DNA of 64,000 nt, taken from Mesorhizobium sp. INR15. GTDB lineage: Bacteria; Pseudomonadota; Alphaproteobacteria; Rhizobiales; Rhizobiaceae. The notes under the pieces were generated by a model. The model did no database searches and had not been told where the DNA came from. It saw only the letters and a program-made list of their open reading frames with translations. How positions within the stretch are numbered: position 1 is the stretch's first letter; every line of letters starts with the position of its first letter. Both the position numbers and the translations under genes were made by a program. The DNA lies in contig NZ_CP045496.1 of NCBI RefSeq assembly GCF_015500075.1, forward strand, positions 1 through 64,000. The letters run 5' to 3'. Below, piece by piece: positions 50,740 to 60,096 of this stretch.

Positions 50740-52017
50740 TCAGGCCGCGCAGACTTCGCGGATCGAGCTTTCCAGGATGTCGAGCGCCTCGTTCATGACG
50801 GCATCCTGGATGGTGATCGGCGCGAGGAAGCGGATGACGTTGCCATAAACGCCGCAGGTGAGCAGGATCAATCCCTTGTCCAGCGCCTTCAACCGGATCG
50901 CATTGGCGATCTCGGCCGACGGCAGGCCCTTCTTGACGTCGTTGAACTCGACCGCGTTCATGAAGCCGAGGCCTCTGATGTCAACGATCTCGGGCACGTC
51001 GTCACGGATTGACTGCAGCCGCTGCTTCAGTCTTGCACCCAGCGTGTTGGCACGGTCACAGAGTTTCTCGTCTTCGATCACATCGAGAACCGCGTGTGCT
51101 GCCGCAACGCCGATCGGGCTGCCGCCATAGGTGCCACCAAGGCCGCCGGGGTTCGGCGCATCCATCAGTTCGGCGCGGCCGGTGACCGCCGCCAACGGGA
51201 AGCCGCCGGCCAGGCTCTTGGCCATGGTGGTGATATCGGCGGCCACGTCATGGTGATCCATGGCGAACATCTTGCCGGTGCGGGCAAAGCCTGTCTGCAC
51301 TTCGTCGGCGATCAGAAGCATGCCGTGCTGGTCGCAGAGCTTGCGCAGCGCCGTGAGGAGTTCACGCGGCGCGTCGTAGAACCCGCCCTCACCCTGAACC
51401 GGCTCGATGATGATCGCGGCGACGCGCGCCGGGTCGACATCGGCCTTGAACAGCTTGTCCAGCGCCGCCAGCGAATCGGCGACCGAGACACCATGCAGCT
51501 GCACGGGGAACGGCACGTGGTAGACGTCACCCGGCATGGCACCGAAGCCAACCTTGTAGGGAACGACCTTGCCGGTCAGCGCCATGCCCATGAAGGTGCG
51601 GCCATGGAAGCCGCCGCCAAAGGCGATGACGGCCTGGCGGCCGGTCGCATTGCGGGCGATCTTGATGGCGTTCTCGACCGCCTCGGCGCCGGTGGTGACG
51701 AAGATCGTCTTCTTCTCGAAATTGCCGGGCAGCATGGCGTTCAGGCGTTCGGCCAGCCGGACGTAGCTCTCATAAGGCACCACCTGGTGGCAGGTGTGGG
51801 TGAAACGATCGAGCTGCGCCTTGACCGCCTCAATCACCCTTGGATGGCGATGGCCGGTGTTGACGACGGCGATGCCGGACGAGAAGTCGATGTAGCGGCG
51901 GCCTTCGACATCCCAGATCTCCGAGTTCTCGGCCCGGTCGGCATAGATCTGCGTCGTCATGCCGACGCCGCGCGAGATCGACTGGTTTTTGCGTTCGGAA
52001 ATCGCTGAATTCTTCAT
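50740..52017 (-). CDS. gabT: 4-aminobutyrate aminotransferase
   Basis: PLP-dependent class-III transaminase converting GABA and 2-oxoglutarate to succinic semialdehyde and glutamate, 425 residues. IYADRAENSEIWDVEGRRYIDFSSGIAVVNTGHRHP, TTGAEAVENAIKIARNATGR and LIADEVQTGFARTG are class-III motifs. The PLP lysine is in TTMAKSLAGGFPLAAVTG. GGTYGGSPIGVAAAHAVLDVI supports GabT over ornithine or acetylornithine aminotransferases. No gabD is adjacent. Divergent from the efflux operon. Confidence 0.87.
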   Translation of the reverse strand: MKNSAISERKNQSISRGVGMTTQIYADRAENSEIWDVEGRRYIDFSSGIAVVNTGHRHPRVIEAVKAQLDRFTHTCHQVVPYESYVRLAERLNAMLPGNFEKKTIFVTTGAEAVENAIKIARNATGRQAVIAFGGGFHGRTFMGMALTGKVVPYKVGFGAMPGDVYHVPFPVQLHGVSVADSLAALDKLFKADVDPARVAAIIIEPVQGEGGFYDAPRELLTALRKLCDQHGMLLIADEVQTGFARTGKMFAMDHHDVAADITTMAKSLAGGFPLAAVTGRAELMDAPNPGGLGGTYGGSPIGVAAAHAVLDVIEDEKLCDRANTLGARLKQRLQSIRDDVPEIVDIRGLGFMNAVEFNDVKKGLPSAEIANAIRLKALDKGLILLTCGVYGNVIRFLAPITIQDAVMNEALDILESSIREVCAA

Positions 52018-52252
52018 GGGTATCCCTCTTCGGGCCGGCGCCCGTTCCTGTTTGGTGTCGTTGAGATGTCTTCTGACCTTATTTCATGTTTTCCTCAAGT
52101 CGGCACCGCCGGGAGGCGATTGGGCCTGCCGCACGACGCCGCCCGCGCGCCGTCTTAACGAGTCGGCCGATAGGCGTACGAGAGAGGTTCCCTTTTCCAG
52201 GGGATCGATTATCTTTCAATGGCCTGCGCGGCTCCGCGATGAGGAGCGCCCC

Positions 52253-53410
52253 ATGCAGGCCGGGGACGCCATGAGCCGGAACGCGACATCGCCCGCCTTG
52301 CAACCATCGCCCTCAAATCCTTTGCCGTTTCGAAATGCCCCGATCCTTGCCGCCGTTGTCCTGGCGGGCCTGTTTCTGGCCGGATGCCAAAAACAGGAAG
52401 CGGCCGCGCACAAGCTGCCCATCATGGTGCGCGCCACCGAGGTCCAGGTTTCGGACTATGCGCAGAGCACGTCGCTGACCGGCGTCATCGCGGCGCGCAC
52501 GCTGAACAACCTGTCGTTCCGCGTCGGCGGGCGCATTGCCGAGCGGTTCGTGGAAATCGGCCAGCATGTCGACAAGGGCACCTTGCTCGCCCGCATCGAT
52601 CCGCAGGAGCAGGAATCGGACCTGCGCTCGGCGCAAGCCGATCTCGATGCCGCACAGGCGCAACTGACGCAGGCCACGGCTGCCTTCGAGCGGCAAAAGA
52701 CATTGCTTGCGCAAGGCTTCACGACCCGGCGCGACTATGATCAGGCCGAGCAGGCGCAAAGCGTGGCGCAAGGCAGCGTCCAGCAGGCGCAAAGCGCGCT
52801 CGACAATGCCAGGGACAGCCTGTCCTTCACGGAATTGCGGTCCGGCGCGCCGGGCATCGTCACCGCGCGGGCGGTCGAGGCCGGCCAGGTGGTGCAGGCC
52901 GCGCAGACCGTGCTGACCGTCGCCGAGGACGGCGACCGTGACGCCGTCTTCAATGTGCACGAAACCCTGGTGGCCGGCAGTTCCGCAGCCCCGCCAGTCT
53001 CGATCACGCTGGTGTCGGACCCTGCGATCAAGGCAACCGGCAAGGTGCGCGAGATTTCGCCCGTGGTCGATGCCGCCTCGGCCTCGGTCCGGGTCAAGGT
53101 CGCCATCCCTGATACGCCGGGAACCATGCCGCTTGGCGCCGCCGTCATCGGCACGGTCAGCGCCAAGCCCGTGAAAGCGATTGTTCTGCCATGGCAGGCG
53201 CTGACCTCCAGCAACGGGGCTCCGGCGGTCTGGCTTGTCGATCCGGCCTCCAAGGCGGTCACCGTCGCGCCGGTGGATATCCTAGCCTATGATTCCGGCG
53301 TCATCGTCGTCGGCAAGGGGCTGGAGGCCGGCCAGCACGTTGTCACCGCCGGCGGTCAGTTGCTCAGCCCGGGCGAGGTGGTCGACATCGCCGGAGGGGC
53401 AACGCAATGA
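52253..53410 (+). CDS. RND efflux periplasmic adaptor (first)
   Basis: Membrane-fusion lipoprotein, 385 residues. The start is the ATG of MQAGDAMSRNAT behind GAGGAG; the upstream frame lies in the gabT promoter region. A lipobox (LAGLFLAGC) puts the lipidated Cys near residue 45, after an unusually long n-region. Barrel-sandwich FRVGGRIAERFVEIGQHVDKGTLLARIDPQEQESDL, an alpha-hairpin coiled coil (about 115-180) and beta-barrel regions follow. Overlaps the second adaptor by four bases. Confidence 0.88.
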   Translation: MQAGDAMSRNATSPALQPSPSNPLPFRNAPILAAVVLAGLFLAGCQKQEAAAHKLPIMVRATEVQVSDYAQSTSLTGVIAARTLNNLSFRVGGRIAERFVEIGQHVDKGTLLARIDPQEQESDLRSAQADLDAAQAQLTQATAAFERQKTLLAQGFTTRRDYDQAEQAQSVAQGSVQQAQSALDNARDSLSFTELRSGAPGIVTARAVEAGQVVQAAQTVLTVAEDGDRDAVFNVHETLVAGSSAAPPVSITLVSDPAIKATGKVREISPVVDAASASVRVKVAIPDTPGTMPLGAAVIGTVSAKPVKAIVLPWQALTSSNGAPAVWLVDPASKAVTVAPVDILAYDSGVIVVGKGLEAGQHVVTAGGQLLSPGEVVDIAGGATQ

Positions 53411-54483
53411 TCCGGCCAGCATCCGCCATCGGACTTTCCGCGCTGATCCTTCTTGGCGCCTGCTCCGCCGAACCGGAAAAGGCGCCCGAGATCATCAGGC
53501 CGGTGCTTTCGGTGGTGGTCCAGCCGCGCACCAGCCAGACGCTCGGCTTTGCCGGCGTGGTCGAGCCGGAGTTCAGCGCCAGCCTCGCCTTCCGCCTGCT
53601 TGGGCGTGTTGTCACGCGCGATGTCGATGTCGGCGATCTCGTCACCAAGGGCACGACGATCGCCACGCTCGATCCCACGGCACTTGAGCTTGCCCTGCAG
53701 GCGGCCAAGGCCGGCCTGTCAAACGCGCAGGCCGAATTCACCAACGCTGCCGCCAGCGAGGAACGTCAGCGGGCGCTTCTGGCCGACAAGAACACCTCGC
53801 AGGCCACCTATGACGCCGCCCAGCAGGCGAGGCAGGCGGCGCAGGCCAATGTCGAGCGCGCCAAGGCTGCCCTTGCCAAATCAGAGGAACAGCTGGGTTA
53901 CGCCCGGCTGTTTTCGGACTTCGACGGCATCGTCACGGCGGTCGGCGCCGAGGTCGGGCAGACCGTGCCCGCCGGTCAGACCGTGGTGACGGTGGCACGC
54001 TCCGATGTGCGCGAGGCGGTGGTCGACATTCCCGACCAGTTGACCGGCGATCTCAAGGCAGGAACCGGCTTCGACGTGATCCTGCAGTCGCTGCCGTCGA
54101 TCCGTGCCGAGGGCAAGCTGCGCGAGATCGCGCCGCAGGCCGACAGTTCGACTCGCACCCGGCGCGTGCGGCTGACGCTGCTCGATGCACCAACGGCATT
54201 CCGGCTTGGCTCGACGGTGACGGCGACGCGGGTGACCGCGATCGACCCGACAATCGAACTGCCGCTCTCGGCGCTGCTTGAGAAAGACGGCAAGCAACAA
54301 GTCTGGGTCGTCGATCCACAGTCCTCGAAGGTCGCGCTGCGGGACATCAAGGTTGGCACCAAGCAGGCGAACAGCTTTGCCGTTGCGGGCGGGCTCGATG
54401 CCGGCATGAGGGTTGTCACCGCAGGGGTGCACAGCCTGACGGCTGGAGAGACGGTCAAGATCCCGGAAGGAGCCGCCCAATGA
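53407..54483 (+). CDS. RND efflux periplasmic adaptor (second)
   Basis: Second membrane-fusion lipoprotein of the same operon, 358 residues. The lipobox SALILLGAC has its Cys at about residue 19. Lipoyl-like LAFRLLGRVVTRDVDVGDLVTKGTTIATLDPTALELAL, coiled hairpin (ASEERQRALLADKNTSQATYDAAQQARQAA) and beta-barrel follow the same plan as the first adaptor. It overlaps neighbours on both sides by four bases (ATGA). Two distinct adaptors for one pump suggest a heteromeric adaptor ring. Confidence 0.88.
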   Translation: MIRPASAIGLSALILLGACSAEPEKAPEIIRPVLSVVVQPRTSQTLGFAGVVEPEFSASLAFRLLGRVVTRDVDVGDLVTKGTTIATLDPTALELALQAAKAGLSNAQAEFTNAAASEERQRALLADKNTSQATYDAAQQARQAAQANVERAKAALAKSEEQLGYARLFSDFDGIVTAVGAEVGQTVPAGQTVVTVARSDVREAVVDIPDQLTGDLKAGTGFDVILQSLPSIRAEGKLREIAPQADSSTRTRRVRLTLLDAPTAFRLGSTVTATRVTAIDPTIELPLSALLEKDGKQQVWVVDPQSSKVALRDIKVGTKQANSFAVAGGLDAGMRVVTAGVHSLTAGETVKIPEGAAQ

Positions 54484-57400
54484 AGGGCTTCAATCTCTCC
54501 GACTGGGCGCTCAGCCACCGTTCGCTGGTCTGGTATTTCATGCTGGTGTTCGTCGTCGCCGGCATCTCGGCCTATCTCAACCTCGGCCGCGAGGAAGATC
54601 CCGCCTTCACCATCAAGACCATGCTGATCCAGGCTAATTGGCCGGGCGCGTCGGTCGACGAGACGCTGCGCCAAGTTACCGACCGCATCGAGAAGAAACT
54701 CGAGGAACTCGACAGCCTCGACTACAGCAAGTCGGTCACCACCGCCGGCAAGACCGTCGTCTTCGTCAACCTGAAGCCGTCGACCAAGGCGCGTGACGTT
54801 GCACCGACCTGGGTGCGCATCCGCAACATGATCAATGACATCCGCGCGCAGTTTCCCGAAGGCGTGCAAGGGCCGTTCTTCAACGACAGCTTTGGCGACG
54901 TCTATGGCAATGTCTATGCGTTCACGGCGGACGGGCTAACGCCGCGCCAGTTGCGCGACTATGTCGAGCTGGCGCGCACCCGAATCCTGGCGGTACCCAA
55001 TGCCGGCAAGGTTGACCTTATCGGCGCCCAGGACGAAGCGATCTATCTCGAGTTCTCGACCCGCCAGATCGCGGCCCTTGGCCTGAACCAACAAGCGATC
55101 GTGGCCAGCCTGCAGGCGCAGAATGCCATTGCGCCCTCCGGCGTCATCGAAACCGGTCCGGAGCGCGTCAGCGTGCGCGTGTCGGGACAGTTCACCTCCG
55201 AGGACAGCCTGCGCGCCATCAACCTGCGCGTCAACGACCGCTTCTTCCGGCTGAGCGACGTGGCGACCATCACCCGGGGCTATGCCGACCCGCCGACGGC
55301 GCTGTTCCGTTTCAATGGCGAGGACGCGATCGGGCTTGCCATCGGCATGAAGCCCAACGCCAACCTGCTCGATTTCGGCAAGGCGTTGAAGGTCGAGATG
55401 GACAGGATTGTCGCCGATCTGCCGGTCGGCGTCGGCGTGCACCTGGTCGCCGACCAGCCCGTTATCGTCGAGGAGGCCGTGTCAGGCTTCACCCGCGCCC
55501 TGTTCGAGGCGGTGGCGATCGTGCTTGCCGTCTCCTTCATCAGCCTCGGCATGCGCGCCGGTTTCGTCGTGGCGCTGTCGATCCCGCTGGTGCTGGCCAT
55601 CACCTTCCTGTTCATGGACTACCTCGGCATCTCGCTGCAGCGCATTTCGCTGGGCGCGCTGATCATCGCGCTTGGCCTGCTGGTCGACGACGCGATGATT
55701 GCCGTCGAGATGATGGTGGCGCGGCTGGAAGCCGGCGACAACCTCCGCAAAGCGGCGACCTATGTCTACACCTCGACGGCCTTCCCGATGCTGACCGGAA
55801 CGCTGGTGACGGTCACCGGCTTCATTCCGATCGGCCTCAACAACAGCGCGGCGGGCGAATACACCTACACGCTGTTTGTCGTCATCGCCGTGTCGCTGCT
55901 GGTGTCCTGGATCGTGGCGGTCCTTTTCGCACCGCTGCTCGGCGTCACCATTTTGCCGGCGACGATGAAGCACAAGCATCAGGACAAGCCCGGCCGTTTC
56001 ACCTCACTGTTTCGCAGCGCGCTTGTCGGGTCGGTGCGTCACCATTGGCTGACCATCCTGGCAACGGTGATCTTGTTTGCCGCATCGATCGTCGGCATGG
56101 GCTTCGTCCAGCAGCAGTTCTTCCCGTCCTCCGACCGGCCCGAACTGATTGTCGACTGGAACCTGCCGCAGAACAGTTCGATCGCCGAGACGCGCGACCA
56201 GATGGAGCGCTTCGAGAAGGCCGCACTCGCCGGAAACCCGGATATCGAGCACTGGAGTTCCTATATCGGCCAGGGCGCGGTGCGCTTCGTGCTGGCCTAT
56301 GACGTGAAGCCGGCCAACCCCTATTTCGGCCAGACCGTTATCGTCACCAAGAACATCGAGGCCCGCAACAGGGTGAAGAGCGCTATCGAGAAGATGCTGC
56401 GCGAGGACTTTGTCGGCACCGATGCATTCGTCAAGACGCTTGAGCTCGGCCCACCTGTCGGACGGCCGGTGCAATATCGCGTCAGCGGTCCCGACACGCA
56501 GACGGTGAGGGCGCTGTCGCAGCAACTGGCCGGCGTCATCTCGGCTAATCCGAAGCTTGGCGCGCCGACTTTCGACTGGAATGAGCCGTCACGGGTGCTG
56601 AAAGTCGACGTGCTGCAGGACAAGGCGCGCCAGCTCGGCGTCACCTCCTCGGCCATTTCCAACGCGCTGAACAGCGTGGTCGGCGGCGTCACCATCACCC
56701 AGGTGCGCGACGCCACCTATCTCGTCAATGTCATCGTGCGCTCCCGCGAGGCCGAGCGCGGCTCGATCGAGACGCTGCGCAACATGCAATTGCCGACCGG
56801 CAATGGCGAATCCATCCCGCTCGCCGCCGTCGCCAATTTCCACTATGAACTGGAACAGCCGACGGTGTGGCGGCGCAGCCGCGTGCCGACGATCACCGTG
56901 CAGGCCGGCCTTGTCGGCGCGGCCTTGCCGGACACCGTGGTCAATGAGCTGAAACCGTCGGTCAATGCCTTCATCGCCAAATTGCCGGTCGGCTACGCGG
57001 TGGACACGGCAGGGTCGGTTGAAGAGAGTTCCAAGAGCCAGGGGCCGATCGCCGCCGTGGTGCCGCTGATGCTGTTCATCATGGCGACGATCCTGATGAT
57101 CCAGCTGCAGAGCTTCCAGCGCCTTTTCCTGGTTGTTGCCGTCGCGCCGCTGGGGCTGATCGGCGTGGTCGCGGCGCTGTTGCCGAGCGGTGCGCCGCTC
57201 GGCTTCGTCGCCATTCTCGGCGTGCTGGCGCTGATCGGCATCCTGATCCGCAACTCGGTCATCCTGATCGTGCAGATCGAGGACCTGGTGCGCGAAGGCA
57301 AGGACCGCTGGGCAGCGGTGATCGAGGCCACCGAACACCGCATGCGGCCGATTGCGCTGACCGCGGCAGCGGCCAGCCTGGCGCTGATCCCGATCGCGCG

Positions 57401-57578
57401 CGAAGTGTTCTGGGCGCCTATGGCCTTCGCCATGATGGGCGGCATCATCGCCGGCACGGCGATTACCTTGCTGTTCCTGCCAGCGCTCTATGTCGCCTGG
57501 TTCCGCATCAAGGAGCCGAAGGACGGCACCGACCAGCCGATCCCGGAAACTGACGAGCCCGCCGCCGGGCCGGCCTGA
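54480..57578 (+). CDS. RND-family efflux pump permease
   Basis: Proton-driven inner-membrane transporter of the HAE/AcrB superfamily, 1032 residues, with 12 membrane helices and two large periplasmic loops. LGREEDPAFTIKTMLIQANWPGAS is the family opening. TM4 holds the proton-relay acidic pair in LGLLVDDAMIAVEMMVARLEAG. GVVAALLPSGAPLGFVAILGVLALIGILIRNSVILI marks TM10-11. Substrates unknown. No outer-membrane channel gene is adjacent, so a TolC-type partner must be encoded elsewhere. Confidence 0.92.
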   Translation: MKGFNLSDWALSHRSLVWYFMLVFVVAGISAYLNLGREEDPAFTIKTMLIQANWPGASVDETLRQVTDRIEKKLEELDSLDYSKSVTTAGKTVVFVNLKPSTKARDVAPTWVRIRNMINDIRAQFPEGVQGPFFNDSFGDVYGNVYAFTADGLTPRQLRDYVELARTRILAVPNAGKVDLIGAQDEAIYLEFSTRQIAALGLNQQAIVASLQAQNAIAPSGVIETGPERVSVRVSGQFTSEDSLRAINLRVNDRFFRLSDVATITRGYADPPTALFRFNGEDAIGLAIGMKPNANLLDFGKALKVEMDRIVADLPVGVGVHLVADQPVIVEEAVSGFTRALFEAVAIVLAVSFISLGMRAGFVVALSIPLVLAITFLFMDYLGISLQRISLGALIIALGLLVDDAMIAVEMMVARLEAGDNLRKAATYVYTSTAFPMLTGTLVTVTGFIPIGLNNSAAGEYTYTLFVVIAVSLLVSWIVAVLFAPLLGVTILPATMKHKHQDKPGRFTSLFRSALVGSVRHHWLTILATVILFAASIVGMGFVQQQFFPSSDRPELIVDWNLPQNSSIAETRDQMERFEKAALAGNPDIEHWSSYIGQGAVRFVLAYDVKPANPYFGQTVIVTKNIEARNRVKSAIEKMLREDFVGTDAFVKTLELGPPVGRPVQYRVSGPDTQTVRALSQQLAGVISANPKLGAPTFDWNEPSRVLKVDVLQDKARQLGVTSSAISNALNSVVGGVTITQVRDATYLVNVIVRSREAERGSIETLRNMQLPTGNGESIPLAAVANFHYELEQPTVWRRSRVPTITVQAGLVGAALPDTVVNELKPSVNAFIAKLPVGYAVDTAGSVEESSKSQGPIAAVVPLMLFIMATILMIQLQSFQRLFLVVAVAPLGLIGVVAALLPSGAPLGFVAILGVLALIGILIRNSVILIVQIEDLVREGKDRWAAVIEATEHRMRPIALTAAAASLALIPIAREVFWAPMAFAMMGGIIAGTAITLLFLPALYVAWFRIKEPKDGTDQPIPETDEPAAGPA

Positions 57579-57598
57579 AAGTTCTGTGCCGCGACAGC

Positions 57599-57623
57599 GC
57601 GAAGCCGATGGCATTGGCTTCGC
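57599..57623 (+). terminator. hairpin after the RND operon
   Basis: GCGAAGCC (57599-57606) pairs perfectly with GGCTTCGC (57616-57623) around a nine-base loop, 20 bases after the pump stop. No T-run follows, so it is a probable but not certain terminator. Confidence 0.5.
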
Positions 57624-57730
57624 TCGGCAGCGCTTTCCGGTCAGGGAGGCGACTTTTCATCCAAGTCCCAGTTGCCCGAAAATCCGCTTTTCGGCGCGAA
57701 TTGCCACACATCTTGAAGACGGTCGCGATT

Positions 57731-57749
57731 TGTAACATTTGAAGTTACA
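57731..57749. promoter_or_regulatory. inverted repeat upstream of the methyltransferase gene
   Basis: TGTAAC-N7-GTTACA is a perfect six-base inverted repeat in an AT-rich stretch 72 bases upstream of the methyltransferase start. The geometry suits a TetR-, ArsR- or LysR-type operator. No regulator gene is adjacent. Confidence 0.4.
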
Positions 57750-57820
57750 TAAAACGCGATAGCCGCCTTTCCTTCCCCTGCACCTTCTTCGGGAAGAACG
57801 GTCCGAGATGGAGATTCCAG

Positions 57821-58501
57821 ATGTCATCGTTTTCCGATGCCAATGCTGTTTCAGGATATGCCGGCAGAACCGAGCAACTCGTGCCGGGTCTTCACCATCT
57901 GCACCGGATGACCGGCCTGCTTCTGGCCGAGCGGGCACCCGCCGATGCACGTATCCTGGTTCTCGGAGCCGGCGGCGGGATGGAGTTGAAAGTGTTTTCT
58001 CAGATGCAGCCAAACTGGCGCTTCGACGGCGTGGACCCTTCGGCCGAGATGCTGCAATTGGCCAAAACCAACCTTGGTTCAGATGCCTCTCGCGTCACGT
58101 TCCACGAAGGCTATATCGATAGCGCGCCCGACGGCCCGTTCGACGGCGCGACCTGCCTTCTGACGCTTCACTTCCTGCCGGAGCCGGAGCGGCGTCAGAC
58201 ACTGCGGGCGATCCAGCGTCGGCTCAAGCCCGGCGCGCCTTTCGTCGCCGCGCATCACAGCTTTCCCAACAAGGGCGCGGAAATGGACAGATGGCTCGCC
58301 CGCAATGCCGCATTCGCGGTTGCATCCGGGGTGGCGGCATCTCAGGCGATGAACAGCATCCAGGCGATGAAAGAGCGGTTGCCCGTGCTTTCTCCCAAGC
58401 AGGATGAGGCCATCCTGGGCGAGGCAGGATTCTCGGATGTCGAGCTGTTCTATGCCGGGTTCACGTTCAAGGGCTGGGTCGGCTACAAAAGCGTTGAATG
58501 A
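57821..58501 (+). CDS. class I SAM-dependent methyltransferase
   Basis: Soluble methyltransferase of unknown substrate, 226 residues. GGAGATTCCAG precedes the ATG. Motif I ARILVLGAGGGMELKVFSQM, acidic motif RFDGVDPSAEMLQLAK, and post-I/IV regions (DGATCLLTLHFLPEPERRQTLRAIQRRLKPGAPFV) form a standard Methyltransf_25-type core. LHRMTGLLLAERAPAD is N-terminal. It stands alone between the RND operon and the convergent peptide ABC transporter genes; a possible operator lies upstream. Confidence 0.78.
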   Translation: MSSFSDANAVSGYAGRTEQLVPGLHHLHRMTGLLLAERAPADARILVLGAGGGMELKVFSQMQPNWRFDGVDPSAEMLQLAKTNLGSDASRVTFHEGYIDSAPDGPFDGATCLLTLHFLPEPERRQTLRAIQRRLKPGAPFVAAHHSFPNKGAEMDRWLARNAAFAVASGVAASQAMNSIQAMKERLPVLSPKQDEAILGEAGFSDVELFYAGFTFKGWVGYKSVE

Positions 58502-58516
58502 AGAAAGCAGGCGGCG

Positions 58517-59266
58517 TCACGCCGTCCTGACAAACCCGTCGCTCGCCTTGAGCAGGTTGCGTGTATAGTCCTTGGTGACGCGCCGCTCGACCAGATCGTT
58601 CGCCGCGAGATTTTCCACCGCCTCGCCGCTCTGCATCACCATCAGCCGCTCGCACATATGGGTGATGATGGCGAGGTCGTGGCTGACCATCAGGAAGGTC
58701 AGTTTGCGCCGCCGGCGAATCTCTTCCAGCAGGTTCAGCACTTCCGCCTGCACCGAAGCATCAAGCGCCGAGGTCGGTTCGTCGAGCAGCAGGATTGATG
58801 GTTCGAGGATCAGCGCGCGCGCGATCGCCACGCGCTGGCGCTGGCCGCCCGACAATTGATGTGAATAACGGAAGCGAAAACCATTGCCCAAACCGACCTC
58901 GTCCAGCGCCCGCTGGATGCGTTGTTCGCCATCGGCGAAGCCGTGGATGGCAAGCGGCTCCTGCAACAGGCGGTCGACGGTCTGGCGCGGATGCAGCGAG
59001 CCATAGGGGTCCTGGAAGACCATCTGCACCTCGCGGTAGAAGGCCTTGTCGCGGCGCGTACCAAGCACCTTACCGTTGACCGTGATGGTGCCGGAGGCGA
59101 CCGGCGCAAGGCCGGCGATGGCGCGCAGCAACGTCGATTTGCCGGAACCGGATTCACCGACCAGCCCAAAGGATTCTCCCGACTGGACCTCAAGGCTGAC
59201 GCCCTTCAAGGCGCGAAAACGGTCGAAGACCACTTCCAGTCTGTCAACGGAGAGTGCCGCCGTCAT
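58517..59266 (-). CDS. peptide ABC transporter ATP-binding protein (DppF type)
   Basis: Second ATPase of a dipeptide/oligopeptide importer, 249 residues. The start is the ATG at 59266, overlapping the upstream ATPase stop (ATGA); a GTG three codons earlier is the alternative. Walker A VGESGSGKSTLLRAI, Q-loop region MVFQDPYGSLHPRQTVDRLL, signature LSGGQRQRVAIARAL, Walker B ILLLDEPTSALDAS and H-loop FLMVSHD are complete. Last gene of the five-gene operon; it lacks the long C-terminal oligopeptide (OppF) extension. Confidence 0.88.
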   Translation of the reverse strand: MTAALSVDRLEVVFDRFRALKGVSLEVQSGESFGLVGESGSGKSTLLRAIAGLAPVASGTITVNGKVLGTRRDKAFYREVQMVFQDPYGSLHPRQTVDRLLQEPLAIHGFADGEQRIQRALDEVGLGNGFRFRYSHQLSGGQRQRVAIARALILEPSILLLDEPTSALDASVQAEVLNLLEEIRRRRKLTFLMVSHDLAIITHMCERLMVMQSGEAVENLAANDLVERRVTKDYTRNLLKASDGFVRTA

Positions 59267-60096
59267 GCCGCCCACTCCGGCTTGCGGTCGAGCACCGGCA
59301 GCGGGTGGCGATCGGCGCCGATCTTGGGCATGCAGTTGAGCAGGCCGCGCGTATAGGGATGCTGGGCCTGGCCGAGTTCGGACGCCTTGAGCTGCTCGAC
59401 CACCTTGCCGGCATACATGACGATGACGCGGTCGCAGAAAGACGAGACGAGGCGCAGGTCATGCGAGACGAAGATCAGTCCCATGCCGCGCTCGCTGACC
59501 AGCCTGTCGAGGATGCCCAGCACGTCAAGCTGTACCGTCACGTCGAGCGCCGAGGTCGGTTCGTCGGCGATCATCATCTCCGGCCCAGCAATCAGCATCA
59601 TGGCGATCATGGCGCGCTGGCCCATGCCGCCGGACACTTCATGCGGGTGCAGGTCGAAGACGCGCCTGGGGTCGCGGATCTGCACCGCTTCCAGCATCGC
59701 CAGCGCCCGGTCGCGCGCCTCGGCCTTGCCGACCTTCTCATGCGTGCGCAGCGTCTCGACGATCTGGCGGCCTATGCTCATCACCGGATCGAGCGAATAT
59801 TTCGGATCCTGCAGGATCATGGCGATGCGTTTTCCCCGCAACGCCCGGCGGTCGCGCGGCGATGCCGAGAGCAGATCGATGCCGTCAAAGGCAAGCTTCT
59901 TCGCCGATATGAGGGCCTGCGGTGGCGTCAGGCCCATGATGGCGCGGCCGGTCTGTGATTTGCCCGAGCCGGACTCGCCGACAATGCCGAGCCGCTCGCG
60001 GCCGAGCGAAAACGAAACGCCGCGCACGGCCTCGATCACGCCGGTGCGGGTTGGATAGGTGACGCGAAGATCGTCGACCTCAAGAAGCGTGCTCAT
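59263..60096 (-). CDS. peptide ABC transporter ATP-binding protein (DppD type)
   Basis: First ATPase of the importer, 277 residues. Walker A GESGSGKSQTGRAIMGL has Gln-Thr after the Ser, a normal DppD/OppD variation. The Q-loop MILQDPKYSLDPVMSIGRQIVE is followed by signature VSGGMGQRAMIAMMLI; the usual LSGGQ reads VSGGM, common in this subfamily. Walker B MMIADEPTSALDV and H-loop FVSHD follow. The C-terminus ends in the short Opp-type extension with one Cys in RGLLNCMPKIG. Four-base overlaps link it to permease and partner ATPase. Confidence 0.88.
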   Translation of the reverse strand: MSTLLEVDDLRVTYPTRTGVIEAVRGVSFSLGRERLGIVGESGSGKSQTGRAIMGLTPPQALISAKKLAFDGIDLLSASPRDRRALRGKRIAMILQDPKYSLDPVMSIGRQIVETLRTHEKVGKAEARDRALAMLEAVQIRDPRRVFDLHPHEVSGGMGQRAMIAMMLIAGPEMMIADEPTSALDVTVQLDVLGILDRLVSERGMGLIFVSHDLRLVSSFCDRVIVMYAGKVVEQLKASELGQAQHPYTRGLLNCMPKIGADRHPLPVLDRKPEWAA

